From assembly GCA_964628385.1 (NCBI GenBank), contig CAZVOD010000058.1:1-28061 (forward strand): a stretch of 28,061 nt of DNA. The letters run 5' to 3'. Numbering within the stretch: position 1 is the stretch's first letter; every line of letters begins with the position of its first letter. Positions 1 through 8,306 of the stretch are shown here, in pieces. The translations under genes and the position numbers were made by a program. The notes below the pieces were generated by a model. It made no database searches, was not told the origin of the DNA, and was given only the letters and a program-made list of their open reading frames with translations. The DNA comes from JANQPA01 sp964628385 (lineage in GTDB: Bacteria > Bacteroidota > Bacteroidia > Chitinophagales > Saprospiraceae).

Positions 1-61
1 TTTTGGCTCAAAATAACTATATTCTCGCTCAATCTGTTAGCGAGAAACAAGTCTACTATAC

Positions 62-211
62 ATGGTTTTGGTGTTGTTTTCTTTTGAGGGGTTGTACCCG
101 TTTACTTTAGGAATTGTGCCTTGCTTATTTTTGTTTATTCTAGGAATTTCTTTTGGGGATTTCTTTTTCAAAGAGGAGATGAACACCGAGATACAGGACT
201 CTTTTGTATAA
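62..211 (+). pseudogene. Possible remnant or frameshifted 3' end of a membrane-protein gene
   Basis: The frame starting at ATG 62 encodes 49 residues with a hydrophobic segment (around FTLGIVPCLFLFILGISFGD) followed by a charged tail and a stop at 209-211. Upstream in this frame there are stops at 14-16 and 38-40, while another frame is open from the window edge to about 105. The composition looks like the last membrane helix of a longer protein whose frame has been broken in the T-rich stretch near 66-85. It could equally be a genuine small membrane protein. A perfect hairpin with a T-run follows 24 nt after the stop, fitting a transcript end here. No family is recognised. Confidence 0.27.
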
Positions 212-235
212 CTCAAATTTTCAATAAACTATGTC

Positions 236-276
236 AAACATGAGTCATCCCGAAAATCGGGATGACTCATGTTTTT
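236..276 (+). terminator. Long perfect hairpin followed by T-run (terminator-like palindrome)
   Basis: Positions 236-253 and 257-274 are perfect reverse complements (18-bp arms, 3-nt AAA loop; core GTCATCCCGA/TCGGGATGAC). The right arm runs into T5 at 272-276. It lies 24 nt behind the short reading frame ending at 211, which fits an intrinsic terminator. It could also be a dispersed palindromic repeat; copy number in the genome would decide. Confidence 0.55.
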
Positions 277-308
277 CAGGTAAAAATTTTAAATTTTTAC
301 CTGAAAAA
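272..308. repeat. Second perfect palindrome abutting the first
   Basis: Positions 272-289 and 291-308 are perfect 18-bp reverse complements around a single central T (arms TTTTTCAGGTAAAAATTT and its complement). It overlaps the right end of the preceding hairpin by three bases, so two perfect 18-bp inverted repeats stand back to back. No gene explains it. Confidence 0.6.
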
Positions 309-441
309 TCAATATTTAAGAATTATTATCGGCTGGCGAAAAAAGCCAACAGACTTTTGAGGCAGCCTCTTACGCTCATGTTATTAACTTTTTTGCAGGT
401 ACTTACTGTAAGAACATCAACCGAAGCCTTTCTAAATTAGT

Positions 442-449
442 TACATTTG
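442..449 (+). promoter_or_regulatory. Putative -7 box (TACATTTG)
   Basis: TACATTTG matches the Bacteroidota primary-sigma -7 consensus TAnnTTTG and lies 52 nt before the ATG at 502. No matching TTTG is found at the expected distance upstream, so this is a half-supported promoter. Its position argues that 502 is a better start than the ATG at 460. Confidence 0.35.
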
Positions 450-501
450 GGTAAATCCTATGACAAGCAAAATACTTGAAATTAGCGCCCAATCGATAAC
501 T

Positions 502-1005
502 ATGAAACTGCTCTTAACTTCTTTGACAGCCGCATGTTGTCTGTTATGCTTTAGTGTGCATTCCCAAAACACACTTAAGGACCTCGCTGCTGACACTATT
601 ATTGCCTATCCTCAGTTTTTGAATACCACCTATTTGCTCAATGGAAAAGTTTTGAATTCTTCAGTCATGGAATGGTTCATGTCTGATTATGCTGAACCTT
701 ACGAAAATATTCGTATTTCTATCATCAGTGACCAGATTAGCGTAGGTTCTTACACTATCGGAAGTCTCTTTTTAATTTCCAGCTTTCTGATCGATCAGGA
801 TAGAAAACGGATTATTTCTAACCTGCATTTTTGGGGTGGTGTAGGTATTGGGGGCGGAGTAATCTTTCAGATTGTTTCCGGGAAATTTAAAAGGGAAGCG
901 GTAATGAGTTATAATGATGAAATCAAAAAAATCTATTTTCCTGAAAAATTCAGGCTCAATGTTTATATGGGTATTAACGGCTTAACAGGGCAATTAGAAT
1001 TTTAG
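502..1005 (+). CDS. Exported/membrane protein of unknown function
   Basis: The frame is open from ATG 460, but the second ATG at 502 gives a textbook signal peptide (MKLLLTSLTAACCLLCFSV, cleavage near HSQ), so 502 is preferred; the protein is then 167 aa. After the signal come a region with LNGK and MEWFMSDY, then two hydrophobic segments (SYTIGSLFLISSFLI and GGVGIGGGVIFQIVSG) separated by a charged stretch, and a short charged C-terminus. This looks like a small envelope protein with two membrane helices of a type common in Bacteroidota, but no named family is recognised. It stands alone: the next gene, serA, is convergent. Function unknown. Confidence 0.75.
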   Translation: MKLLLTSLTAACCLLCFSVHSQNTLKDLAADTIIAYPQFLNTTYLLNGKVLNSSVMEWFMSDYAEPYENIRISIISDQISVGSYTIGSLFLISSFLIDQDRKRIISNLHFWGGVGIGGGVIFQIVSGKFKREAVMSYNDEIKKIYFPEKFRLNVYMGINGLTGQLEF

Positions 1006-1045
1006 CATCTCGTGGTTTCTCTTTTTTTATTCTTAAAGAAAAAAC

Positions 1046-1197
1046 AGACTTGTTTCGCGAATATCAAAGTAGCTTGAAAGCAGTGCTTTGATACAGCGGC
1101 TGCGAAAAAGTTTTCGTTTTATACTTCCCCGAGAGCCTCTACATCGGCTAAAGTAGGAGCTCATTTTCCAACATTCAAATCCTCACGAAACAAGTCT
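1046..1197. repeat. 152-bp element bounded by 12-bp perfect inverted repeats
   Basis: AGACTTGTTTCG at 1046-1057 is the exact reverse complement of CGAAACAAGTCT at 1186-1197. Inside are smaller perfect stems: TATCAAAG/CTTTGATA (1062-1069 with 1086-1093) and CGAAAA/TTTTCG (about 1108-1121). It fills the gap between two convergent genes. No target-site duplication is visible. It may be a small non-autonomous palindromic element or a structured 3' end serving as terminator. The 11-mer GAAACAAGTCT also occurs at 44-54. Confidence 0.4.
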
Positions 1198-1217
1198 TAT
1201 CTACACAAAACAGCCGA

Positions 1218-3110
1218 TCAATACAGCACTCTGAGCCATATTGTTCCTTCTATATTTTTCAGCTGATCTATTAATTCCTCATCGTATTCTTTGTTGATAT
1301 CGGTAATAACATAGCCTACGGCCTCATTAGTTTTTAGTGACTGCCCTACGATATTTATATTATTGGAAGACAGGATATTGTTAACCTGTGCCAATACGTT
1401 GGGAATATTTCTGTGGATGTGCAAAAGGCGATGTGCGCCTTCAACGGCTGTAATCTGAACGTTGGGTAAATTAACGCTACCATAAGTACTACCGGTATTG
1501 ATATATCCCATTATCTTTTTGGGAACAAAATTGCCGATATTTTCCTGAGCTTCCATGGTACTGCCGCCGATGTGAGGCGTCAGAATGGTATTTTTAGCGC
1601 CCATCAGAGCGGAAGCAAAGGGCTCATCATTACTTTTAGGTTCTTTAGGAAAGACATCTACAGCAGCGCCTTTCAATTTACCAGATGCCAATGCTGCTTT
1701 TAAGGCTTCTACATCTACCACTTTGCCTCTCGCCAGATTCATGAAAATGGCGCCATCTTTCATCATGGCGAATTGTTCTGCGCCAAAAATATTAGTATTG
1801 TCCGGCCGGCCATCCACATGAAGCGTCACGATATCTACCGTAGAAAGTAATTTTTCCAGGGTATCACATTTGGTCGCATTACTAAGTGCCAGTTTATCAA
1901 CCAAATCGTAGTAATAAACATCGATCCCCATGGCTTCGGCTATGGGCGTAAGCTGCGCCCCTATGTTACCATAACCCACAATACCGAGTTTTTTGCCTCT
2001 GATCTCATTAGCATTACTAGCCGACTTCTCCCATTTGCCATTGTGCATAGCCATAATCTTGTCCGGTAAGTTTCTTACCAGTAAAATCATTTCGGCAATA
2101 GCAAGCTCCACTACTGATCGGGTATTGCTGTAGGGCGCATTAAAAACGGCTACTCCCTGATCATTACAGGCATCGAGGTTTATCTGATTGGTCCCTATAC
2201 AGAAAGCACCAATACTGATCAGACGCTTGGCACAGTCAATAACTTTGGCCGTAACATTCGTCTTGGACCTAATACCCAAAATATTAACATCCGTGATCTT
2301 TTCACATAGCTCTTCTTCAGTCAAAGCAGTTTTGAGATATTCTACCTGATATCCTTCCTCTTCAAAAAGCTTGACAGCGTCAGGGTGAACCCCCTCCAAT
2401 AGTAAAACCTTAATGCGATTCTTCGGGTAAGAAAGTGCTTTACTCATATTTAATTCAAATAAGATTTCGTCAATACTGGGAGCAATATGATCCGCATTTT
2501 CACGGACTTTCTCCCGATTGATATTTTCGGTAAATAAATAAAATTTATTAGCATAACCTGCTTTCTTAATTTCAAAGTCGTTGTAGCCATCGCCAATTAC
2601 ATATACATCCCCTTTTAAATCCAACGCTTTGATCACTTTGGGTTTGCCACCACTTTCTGAAAGTGGATTGCTCGTATTAAACCCACTAACAAAACCATCT
2701 TCATCGTATATAAATTCATTGGCAAAGATGTGATCACCCCGCAACCCATAGTCTTCAATAATCGGCCTTATAAAATCAATAAACCCATTAGAAACTATAT
2801 AAACCCGATCTCTGTGAGCAGTAATAGTGCCCCGGTTCCTTTTGAAAGACTCCGAGATCATTGTCTTCAAACGCAAGACCAGGCGCTCTATATCTTTTCG
2901 ATGCGCCCGGATAAGGGCCAATCTGCCCGATAAAGAACTCCTGAAGTCTAATTCTCCATCCATAGATTGGTCAGTCAGTTCCTGTATCTTTGACATAACC
3001 TGGTGTTTGTCAGGAGAATCCTCCAGAACAATATCTACCAAAACATCCAACGCTTCCACTTTAGTGAAAGTGCTGTCAAAATCAATAATGAAATACGACA
3101 ATGGATTCAT
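1218..3110 (-). CDS. serA: Fused SerB-like HAD phosphatase / D-3-phosphoglycerate dehydrogenase
   Basis: This 630-aa protein joins two enzymes of serine synthesis. Residues 1-215 form a HAD phosphatase like SerB: motif I IDFDST (Asp10, Asp12), motif II VSNG (Ser107), Lys156 in GGKPK, and motif IV GDGYND (Asp174, Asp178). Residues 232-545 form D-3-phosphoglycerate dehydrogenase: ISIGAFCIGTNQINL at 299-312, the NAD-binding GYGNIG at 379-384, LARGKVVD near 459-466, and the catalytic His513 in TPHIGGST. Residues 555-630 look like an ACT domain, which in SerA usually mediates serine feedback. The fusion would carry the first and the last step of the phosphoserine pathway on one chain; whether the HAD half really acts on phosphoserine is inferred. 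A promoter-like TACATTTG lies at 3211-3218 within the decayed gene upstream. Confidence 0.93.
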   Translation of the reverse strand: MNPLSYFIIDFDSTFTKVEALDVLVDIVLEDSPDKHQVMSKIQELTDQSMDGELDFRSSLSGRLALIRAHRKDIERLVLRLKTMISESFKRNRGTITAHRDRVYIVSNGFIDFIRPIIEDYGLRGDHIFANEFIYDEDGFVSGFNTSNPLSESGGKPKVIKALDLKGDVYVIGDGYNDFEIKKAGYANKFYLFTENINREKVRENADHIAPSIDEILFELNMSKALSYPKNRIKVLLLEGVHPDAVKLFEEEGYQVEYLKTALTEEELCEKITDVNILGIRSKTNVTAKVIDCAKRLISIGAFCIGTNQINLDACNDQGVAVFNAPYSNTRSVVELAIAEMILLVRNLPDKIMAMHNGKWEKSASNANEIRGKKLGIVGYGNIGAQLTPIAEAMGIDVYYYDLVDKLALSNATKCDTLEKLLSTVDIVTLHVDGRPDNTNIFGAEQFAMMKDGAIFMNLARGKVVDVEALKAALASGKLKGAAVDVFPKEPKSNDEPFASALMGAKNTILTPHIGGSTMEAQENIGNFVPKKIMGYINTGSTYGSVNLPNVQITAVEGAHRLLHIHRNIPNVLAQVNNILSSNNINIVGQSLKTNEAVGYVITDINKEYDEELIDQLKNIEGTIWLRVLY

Positions 3111-3210
3111 ATTAGCATGTAATTGATGCCAAAATTGATAAAAAAGTTTAAGTATGGCTTTGTTTGGTTATGGTGAAGGTTGTGAAGACAAAAACTGCCC
3201 GGTTTTGGCA

Positions 3211-3246
3211 CAAATGTATATTAATTGCAGAATATACCAGTACAAA
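3211..3246 (-). promoter_or_regulatory. Putative serA promoter
   Basis: On the minus strand TACATTTG (3211-3218) fits TAnnTTTG; a TTTG (3243-3246) lies 24 nt upstream, somewhat farther than the 20 nt seen at the two best promoters of this window. The start of serA is about 100 nt downstream. The site lies in the degenerate 3' part of the SRPBCC remnant. Confidence 0.4.
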
Positions 3247-3298
3247 TGTGGTATAATTAAGTTGGAAATAAGAATAATTTAATAGACCTACCTCGTAG

Positions 3299-3320
3299 AG
3301 ATCAAAACAGATCAAAACAG
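3299..3320. repeat. 10-nt tandem duplication inside the SRPBCC remnant
   Basis: The unit ATCAAAACAG occurs twice in a row at 3301-3320, preceded by a further AG. Ten is not a multiple of three, so the event changes the reading frame; removing one copy brings the frame to TAG a few codons later. Confidence 0.75.
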
Positions 3321-3620
3321 TCCCATTTTTCAACAATAGTCTGAATGCTTCTTTCCATTCAGCCTCTTTAAGGCCGGTATCCCAGTTTCTCCAATTGGAG
3401 ACACTTGTCCCAACCGTCCAGATTTCCTCCGGGCTGGCGGTAGTCTTAATACTGTACTCAAAGGCTTTATTGGTGCCTCTGGCCATTTCCTGGGCATTGA
3501 CCATCGTTTTCATGCTTAACATAGTTAAAGTAATAATAAATAATGCTCTCATTTTTTTTAGGTGCAAATAAGAGCATTTCGGACTTTTACCACTTGATGT
3601 ATGTTAAGTAAGGATTTAGG

Positions 3621-4334
3621 CTACAATCTTTTTACTGTTACAGGAGTCGCCGCTGCTGCCCCCAGTGGGATCGCAAAAAGAAAGCCTATTCCGGTCAAAA
3701 GGATTAAAATAAAAATGGCTCCATTACCCAGTGCAACGCTCCAGTGTTTTTTTACAAATTGAACACTCTCTTTTACATTGAAGTGTCTTTCCAGAGTGTA
3801 ATCCATATTACCGAAACCCGCATAATAAGATTGTAGTAAGAAGATTAACACCGGAACGACCAGAGTCAATCCAGGAATAAAACCCAGTAAGGTCAATATC
3901 AGGGTAAGCGTTAGTTCTATAAATATATTTCTCAGCGCAATGGTAAGACCTCTGATCAAATCTTTTATAAACTGAGTAGTACTAAATTTTACTTTACTTT
4001 GTTGCCCGCGTATATCCATTTCAATGGTTTCAGACATCGGGCTCATGAAAGGAGCAGCAAGAGCCATTACCAGCTGCCTGAAGACAATCAAACCAGCTGC
4101 CAGTATAAAGACCGCTCCAAGTACGTCACGGGCCCATTCCCATCCTATCCAATAAAACAGCCATTGACCAACTTCATCGGATACATTCCAGGCAGCACCA
4201 AGAATAGTAACCCCTAAAAATACAGTAACAACAGCCGGAATCAGAAAGTAATTCCAAAGCTTTAATCGCCCAATATAATCGATAGCCTTAAAGTATGCGA
4301 AAATACCTGCAAATAATCCACTCATGTTTTTCAT
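3621..4334 (-). CDS. EI24/CysZ-like multi-pass membrane protein
   Basis: This 237-aa protein has several long hydrophobic segments (WNYFLIPAVVTVFLGVTIL; VLGAVFILAAGLIVFRQLV; FIELTLTLILTLLGFIPGL; GNGAIFILILLTGIGFLFAIP). Between helices it carries ALAAPFMSPMSETIE, which together with GFIPG and the length fits the EI24 domain family that includes the sulfate transporter CysZ. Bacteroidota members are not proven sulfate transporters and no cys genes are nearby, so the transport role is only a possibility. The start could be Met1 or Met4. The protein would sit in the inner membrane. It is followed on the same strand by the SRPBCC remnant and serA, and preceded by a 152-nt gap after the trehalose gene. 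Confidence 0.8.
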   Translation of the reverse strand: MKNMSGLFAGIFAYFKAIDYIGRLKLWNYFLIPAVVTVFLGVTILGAAWNVSDEVGQWLFYWIGWEWARDVLGAVFILAAGLIVFRQLVMALAAPFMSPMSETIEMDIRGQQSKVKFSTTQFIKDLIRGLTIALRNIFIELTLTLILTLLGFIPGLTLVVPVLIFLLQSYYAGFGNMDYTLERHFNVKESVQFVKKHWSVALGNGAIFILILLTGIGFLFAIPLGAAAATPVTVKRL

Positions 4335-4486
4335 TTGTTTTAGTAAAAAGAACTTACGCCTATTGTATTTAACAACAAAAAGGCAATACTAATCTTTTGA
4401 AATACGTGGAAAATGTCAAATATTTTCTATGGTCAGACTCAAGCTATCGATAACTTAGTGGCCATTTCTGGTCTTGGGTTATCTAA

Positions 4487-6661
4487 TTAGGCGTTGCTCA
4501 TTGCTGTAAGCAGCGCTCGCACTGCTTCTACACCATCAAGGTTAAAACGTGCCGCTGTACTTCCCACACCTACTTTCAAAGTGAAAGCTGTTTCGGGTAA
4601 GGCCTTGAAAGTATCTTCATCGGTATGGTCATCCCCAACCGCAAGATGAAAATCATAAGGCTCATTGAGCCAGGTTATAGTTGCTTTACCCTTATTCACA
4701 CCGGCATTTTTTATTTCTACCACCTTTTTGCCTTCCAGAACCTGCAAATCCATGCTGCCCGTCAAATAGCGGAGTACATCGCGGAACTCACGTACACGCT
4801 TGGCTCCGAGGTCTTTATCAATCAGGCGATAGTGCCAGGCCAGGGAGAAATCTTTTTCTTCTATAAAAGAACCGGGAGTACGTTCTACTATGTCTTCCAG
4901 TACTTCTTTGACTTCCGGCTTCCAGTCGGCCCTCAGGTTGGGATTGTTTTCCCACTGTCCATTTTTTTTCACCCATACGCCGTGTTCGGCAGCCATATCG
5001 ATCCCCAGATGGCCCAGCCATTGGTCTAGAGTTTGACGGTCCCGACCACTGTTTACGATGATCTTATTAGCCGGGTCGCTTAATAGTTGTTTGAGCAGGT
5101 CAATCAGGTTTTGATCTGGTATAACAGCTTGTGGGTCAGGGTCGAAGCCCATCAGTGTGCCATCATAATCAAGGATTAAGAGGCGCTTTTTGGCCGCCTG
5201 ATAATGTTCTAATAACATGGACTGAGAAGGGCCGTCCAGGCGCTTTCCTTTGTGCTTTTTTTGTTCTTCCATAAGGCGTTTTAGTTCGCTCATGAATGTA
5301 TTGGCCCAATGTTTGATCGTGTACTTCTTCAGCTTTTGCTGCATCGTTTCCAGACGCCAGCGTTGCTCATTTTCATTCATCTCAATAGCTCTGACCAACG
5401 CATCAGATACATCATTTTTATCAATAGGATTTACAATAATGGCTTCAGATAATTCATTAGCAGCTCCTGCCATCTCACTGAGGATGATTACCCCTTTCTT
5501 TGATACCTCTTTGCTGGCTACGTATTCTTTGGCTACCAAATTCATGCCATCTCTTACCGGCGTAATCATCGCCACAGAAGCTACCTGATAGAGCGTAACC
5601 AATTCTTCAAATTGCAGCGAGCGATAAAAGTAGCGAATAGGCTCCCAGTCAAAAGTTCTGAATCTGGAATTGATTTCACCTACCAGCGTATCAATATCGT
5701 GCTTTAACTGCTGATACTGATCCACTCCCGAGCGGGAAGGGACTACTACCATTACCAAGGTTACTTTACCGTGGTATTGCTCATAATTTTCCAGAAAGCA
5801 CTCAAAAGACTTGATCCGCTCAGGGATGCCCTTGGAATAATCCAGGCGATCAATAGAAATGATGAGGTCCTGATTCTTGGCCATTTGCTTAATCTTAAGT
5901 CCAGAGTCTTCAACAAGCACATTGAACTCCGGAAAAGCATACTTGTCATAGTCTATCCCCATAGGAAAAACATCGACATTCACTAGGCGGTTACCTACTG
6001 TAAGGTGACCAAAACTATGCTCGTAGCCGGTAATCCGGTAAACAGCACTCAAAAAGTGACGCATGTAGCCAAAAGTATGAAAACCGATAAGGTCAGACCC
6101 CAGTATCCCTTCCAATATGATCTTTCTCCATGGGAGCACTCTAAAAATTTCATAGGAAGGAAATGGAATATGTAAGAAAAAGCCAATAGATATTTCCGGA
6201 AAAGCATTGCGTATCAGTTTGGGCAACAACATGAGTTGGTAGTCGTGTACCCAGACGATATCATCCTCCCTGATATGCTGATTAGCTACTGCCGCAAAAA
6301 TTTCGTTAACTCTTTTGTAGGCATGCCAGTATTCTTCATCGTAAGTGGTAAATTGGGTGAAATAGTGAAAATGAGGCCAGATCGTTTTATTGCTGAACCC
6401 TTCGTAATAAAGGTGTACATCTTCCTCACTCAAAAAAACCGGTACAAGATTCTTTTCTTCCAGGTCTTTTACTATCGCTTCTCTTTCTTTTTCTTCTTCA
6501 AAAGCAGTACCGGGCCAGCCGATCCAGATTTTTGAGATAGAGCCATCAAGGGAACTTAAGCCTGTAGCAAGACCTCCGGCACTGGATTGATACTCAAGCT
6601 CTCCATCAACTTTGGAGATAGTAAGAGGTAAACGATTGGAAATGATGACTAGCCTGGACAT
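4487..6661 (-). CDS. Bifunctional trehalose-6-phosphate synthase/phosphatase
   Basis: The protein is 724 aa. Residues 1-465 are a GT20 synthase (OtsA type), making trehalose-6-phosphate from a nucleotide-activated glucose and glucose-6-phosphate: ISNRLP with Arg10, SAGGLATGL at 27-35, VWVHDYQLMLLP at 136-147, RLDYSKG at 272-278, and the C-terminal TPVRDGMNLVAKEYV near 367-381. Residues 490-724 are a HAD phosphatase (OtsB type) removing the phosphate: motif I LDYDGT (Asp498, Asp500), VNSGR near 536-540, AEHGVW at 558-563, and VGDDHTDED near 690. Thus one cytosolic chain makes trehalose, a compatible solute and stress protectant. All key motifs are intact. It starts 20 nt after the 475-aa gene, so the two are very likely cotranscribed. 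Confidence 0.95.
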   Translation of the reverse strand: MSRLVIISNRLPLTISKVDGELEYQSSAGGLATGLSSLDGSISKIWIGWPGTAFEEEKEREAIVKDLEEKNLVPVFLSEEDVHLYYEGFSNKTIWPHFHYFTQFTTYDEEYWHAYKRVNEIFAAVANQHIREDDIVWVHDYQLMLLPKLIRNAFPEISIGFFLHIPFPSYEIFRVLPWRKIILEGILGSDLIGFHTFGYMRHFLSAVYRITGYEHSFGHLTVGNRLVNVDVFPMGIDYDKYAFPEFNVLVEDSGLKIKQMAKNQDLIISIDRLDYSKGIPERIKSFECFLENYEQYHGKVTLVMVVVPSRSGVDQYQQLKHDIDTLVGEINSRFRTFDWEPIRYFYRSLQFEELVTLYQVASVAMITPVRDGMNLVAKEYVASKEVSKKGVIILSEMAGAANELSEAIIVNPIDKNDVSDALVRAIEMNENEQRWRLETMQQKLKKYTIKHWANTFMSELKRLMEEQKKHKGKRLDGPSQSMLLEHYQAAKKRLLILDYDGTLMGFDPDPQAVIPDQNLIDLLKQLLSDPANKIIVNSGRDRQTLDQWLGHLGIDMAAEHGVWVKKNGQWENNPNLRADWKPEVKEVLEDIVERTPGSFIEEKDFSLAWHYRLIDKDLGAKRVREFRDVLRYLTGSMDLQVLEGKKVVEIKNAGVNKGKATITWLNEPYDFHLAVGDDHTDEDTFKALPETAFTLKVGVGSTAARFNLDGVEAVRALLTAMSNA

Positions 6662-6681
6662 ACGTTTTCGATGATTTGGGT

Positions 6682-8109
6682 TTATTTATTGCTGGCTTCA
6701 GTAGCCGGCTTTTTCTTACGCTTTGTTTTAAATAACTCCACAATTTCTTTATCTTTTAAAAACTGAAAATCCTTGAAAGTTCGCGAAACGAATTTCTTCA
6801 TGTCCTGATAGTCCTTACCTCTTTTATCCGTGTAAACTTTTAGAAGCTTCTTCACATAAGACATCGATAGGTCTTTCAAACCCTGGTTGAACTTTTGATT
6901 GGTAAAAATACCCATATAGATAGGGTAGAGCTTGGTAATTTCAAAGAAGTCATTGTATGCAGTGGGCTCCAGGTTTTTTAAATATCTTTTAAAATATTGG
7001 AAAATAATCTCTCTGACACATTCATTAATCAGAGAACCCCCCTCGTACTGATGATAAAACCGCTTAACAGCTTCCTGTACTTCTTCCTGATTGAAGCCCT
7101 TATTGTGAATAGTATCAACGATATTGTAGTAAGAGGATAATTCGTCTTCTAGATCTCTATCTATGACCATAGATATACGTAAGTCGGCATCAGGAGTGAG
7201 TTCTACCTTTTCTATCTGATAAAGGTCAAGGATGAATTCTAGATATTGGGTGGTAAAGTCGGGCATTTCCTCCCTGATATCATTGAAAAGACTGGCCAGG
7301 TCTCCCAGCTGTAAATCAGTTAGCTCAAAGAACATTCCATAAATCATCATCAGATGCAAATGCTCTTTCACTCCGTGGTACTCTTCCTGCTCCAAAAAGT
7401 TCTTTAAGGGGGGAATGATGCTCTTATTATTACCTTTAATGCGATAACGATACAAAAGGAAGTTTTTCAGAGAGGAATATAGTACTTTCAGACTGCCCGG
7501 AGAGTCCGGAAACTCCGCCGTTTGGAAGTTGTCATTCTTGAATTGGCGCATATACCGTTCTAACCCTAATTGCCTTTCTTTAGCCCGGCGGTACCTGTCT
7601 AGCTTTTGACCCTGCAGATAATATCTGATTCTTTTGTTTTCTACGCTATTGATCAAGTTGGTCACCCATATGTCGCTACTTAGCGCAAAACCAACCTGAA
7701 TAGACTGCCCGATTCTTTTTTTCAAAATATCAAAATTGGAAGATTGGCAGATGGTCAGCAGGATTTCCTTAAAATGCTCCTGGGGGCGAACGTACTTAAA
7801 ATTGGCATCTACTTCGCCACGGAGCACAGAATAGCCCAGGATTCTGGGCAAATAAAGCCCTTCAAAATAATTTTCCAATAAGAGCAATTCTAGTGGAATG
7901 AGCTGCAAAGGATTATCAGCAGCCACTTTGTCGTAGAGCAGGCCTATTCGTGGCTCAAACGTTTCTTTGAGGCGGCTATAGTCTTCTTCCTCTTCTTCTT
8001 CGAGGTACTTTGCTAATTCTTCTGATTCTTGTATTTCGGAAGCCAGGGTTTCAAGTTCGTCAATATACTTTTTATCTAATTCATACATGTTTGATGAGTT
8101 TTTATTCAT
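6682..8109 (-). CDS. Unknown 475-aa acidic helical protein, upstream of the trehalose gene
   Basis: No family is recognised. The protein has no signal peptide or membrane segment, so it is probably cytosolic. The N-terminus is acidic and helical, with the run EEEEEED around residues 37-43; the rest is mostly predicted helical with many Lys/Arg/Glu, Tyr and Phe, and the C-terminus is very basic (FKTKRKKKP). Start Met1 is chosen; Met8 is also possible. The stop lies 20 nt before the trehalose-6-phosphate synthase/phosphatase start on the same strand. A strong promoter match (8307-8338) lies about 200 nt upstream, so this gene is probably the first of a two-gene operon and may act in regulation or support of trehalose metabolism; that link is inferred from position only. 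Confidence 0.85.
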   Translation of the reverse strand: MNKNSSNMYELDKKYIDELETLASEIQESEELAKYLEEEEEEDYSRLKETFEPRIGLLYDKVAADNPLQLIPLELLLLENYFEGLYLPRILGYSVLRGEVDANFKYVRPQEHFKEILLTICQSSNFDILKKRIGQSIQVGFALSSDIWVTNLINSVENKRIRYYLQGQKLDRYRRAKERQLGLERYMRQFKNDNFQTAEFPDSPGSLKVLYSSLKNFLLYRYRIKGNNKSIIPPLKNFLEQEEYHGVKEHLHLMMIYGMFFELTDLQLGDLASLFNDIREEMPDFTTQYLEFILDLYQIEKVELTPDADLRISMVIDRDLEDELSSYYNIVDTIHNKGFNQEEVQEAVKRFYHQYEGGSLINECVREIIFQYFKRYLKNLEPTAYNDFFEITKLYPIYMGIFTNQKFNQGLKDLSMSYVKKLLKVYTDKRGKDYQDMKKFVSRTFKDFQFLKDKEIVELFKTKRKKKPATEASNK

Positions 8110-8228
8110 TTTGGAAAATCTCCGGGCCTATCACTTGCCGAAAGGAATGAGTTTTAGCACTTCGTAAACCGGTAATTGAACCTCATAAGCAATTGTAATG
8201 GTTTTTCATAGCCCCGGTTAAATAGAAA

Positions 8229-8258
8229 CCTGATAGTGCAACTCGAGGCACTACCAGG
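8229..8258 (-). promoter_or_regulatory. Leader hairpin upstream of the 475-aa gene
   Basis: CCTGATAGTGC (8229-8239) and GCACTACCAGG (8248-8258) pair as an 11-bp stem with one mismatch (a G-U or A-C depending on strand) around an 8-nt loop. It lies between the promoter at 8307-8338 and the start at 8109, thus in the 5' leader. On the minus strand it is followed by a weak U-rich stretch, so it may be an attenuator or just a structured leader. Confidence 0.4.
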
Positions 8259-8306
8259 TCCGTTAATATTTAGAATTTAAAGTATAGCCTTAACTAATTA
8301 ATAGGG

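Larger units (their letters stand above)
3148..3552 (-). pseudogene. Truncated SRPBCC (START/polyketide cyclase-like) protein, probably decayed
   Basis: The likely start is ATG 3552 (an upstream TTG at 3567 is also open); it gives a signal peptide MRALFIITLTMLSM...VNAQ and 134 aa. The segment FEYSIKTTASPEEIW...WRNWDTGLKEAE matches the N-terminal part of SRPBCC ligand-binding domains. After about residue 85 the family pattern is lost, and the roughly 60-80 C-terminal residues of a normal member, including the closing helix, are replaced by unrelated sequence. A 10-nt tandem duplication sits exactly where the match fades and shifts the frame. I infer a decaying gene, although a short exported protein cannot be excluded. 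It lies 68 nt after the EI24 gene and 37 nt before serA on the same strand. Confidence 0.55.

Noticed and set aside
231..440. 69-codon open frame on the plus strand
   Set aside because: Its first third is made of the two palindromes, it has no family likeness, and the composition is that of intergenic DNA.
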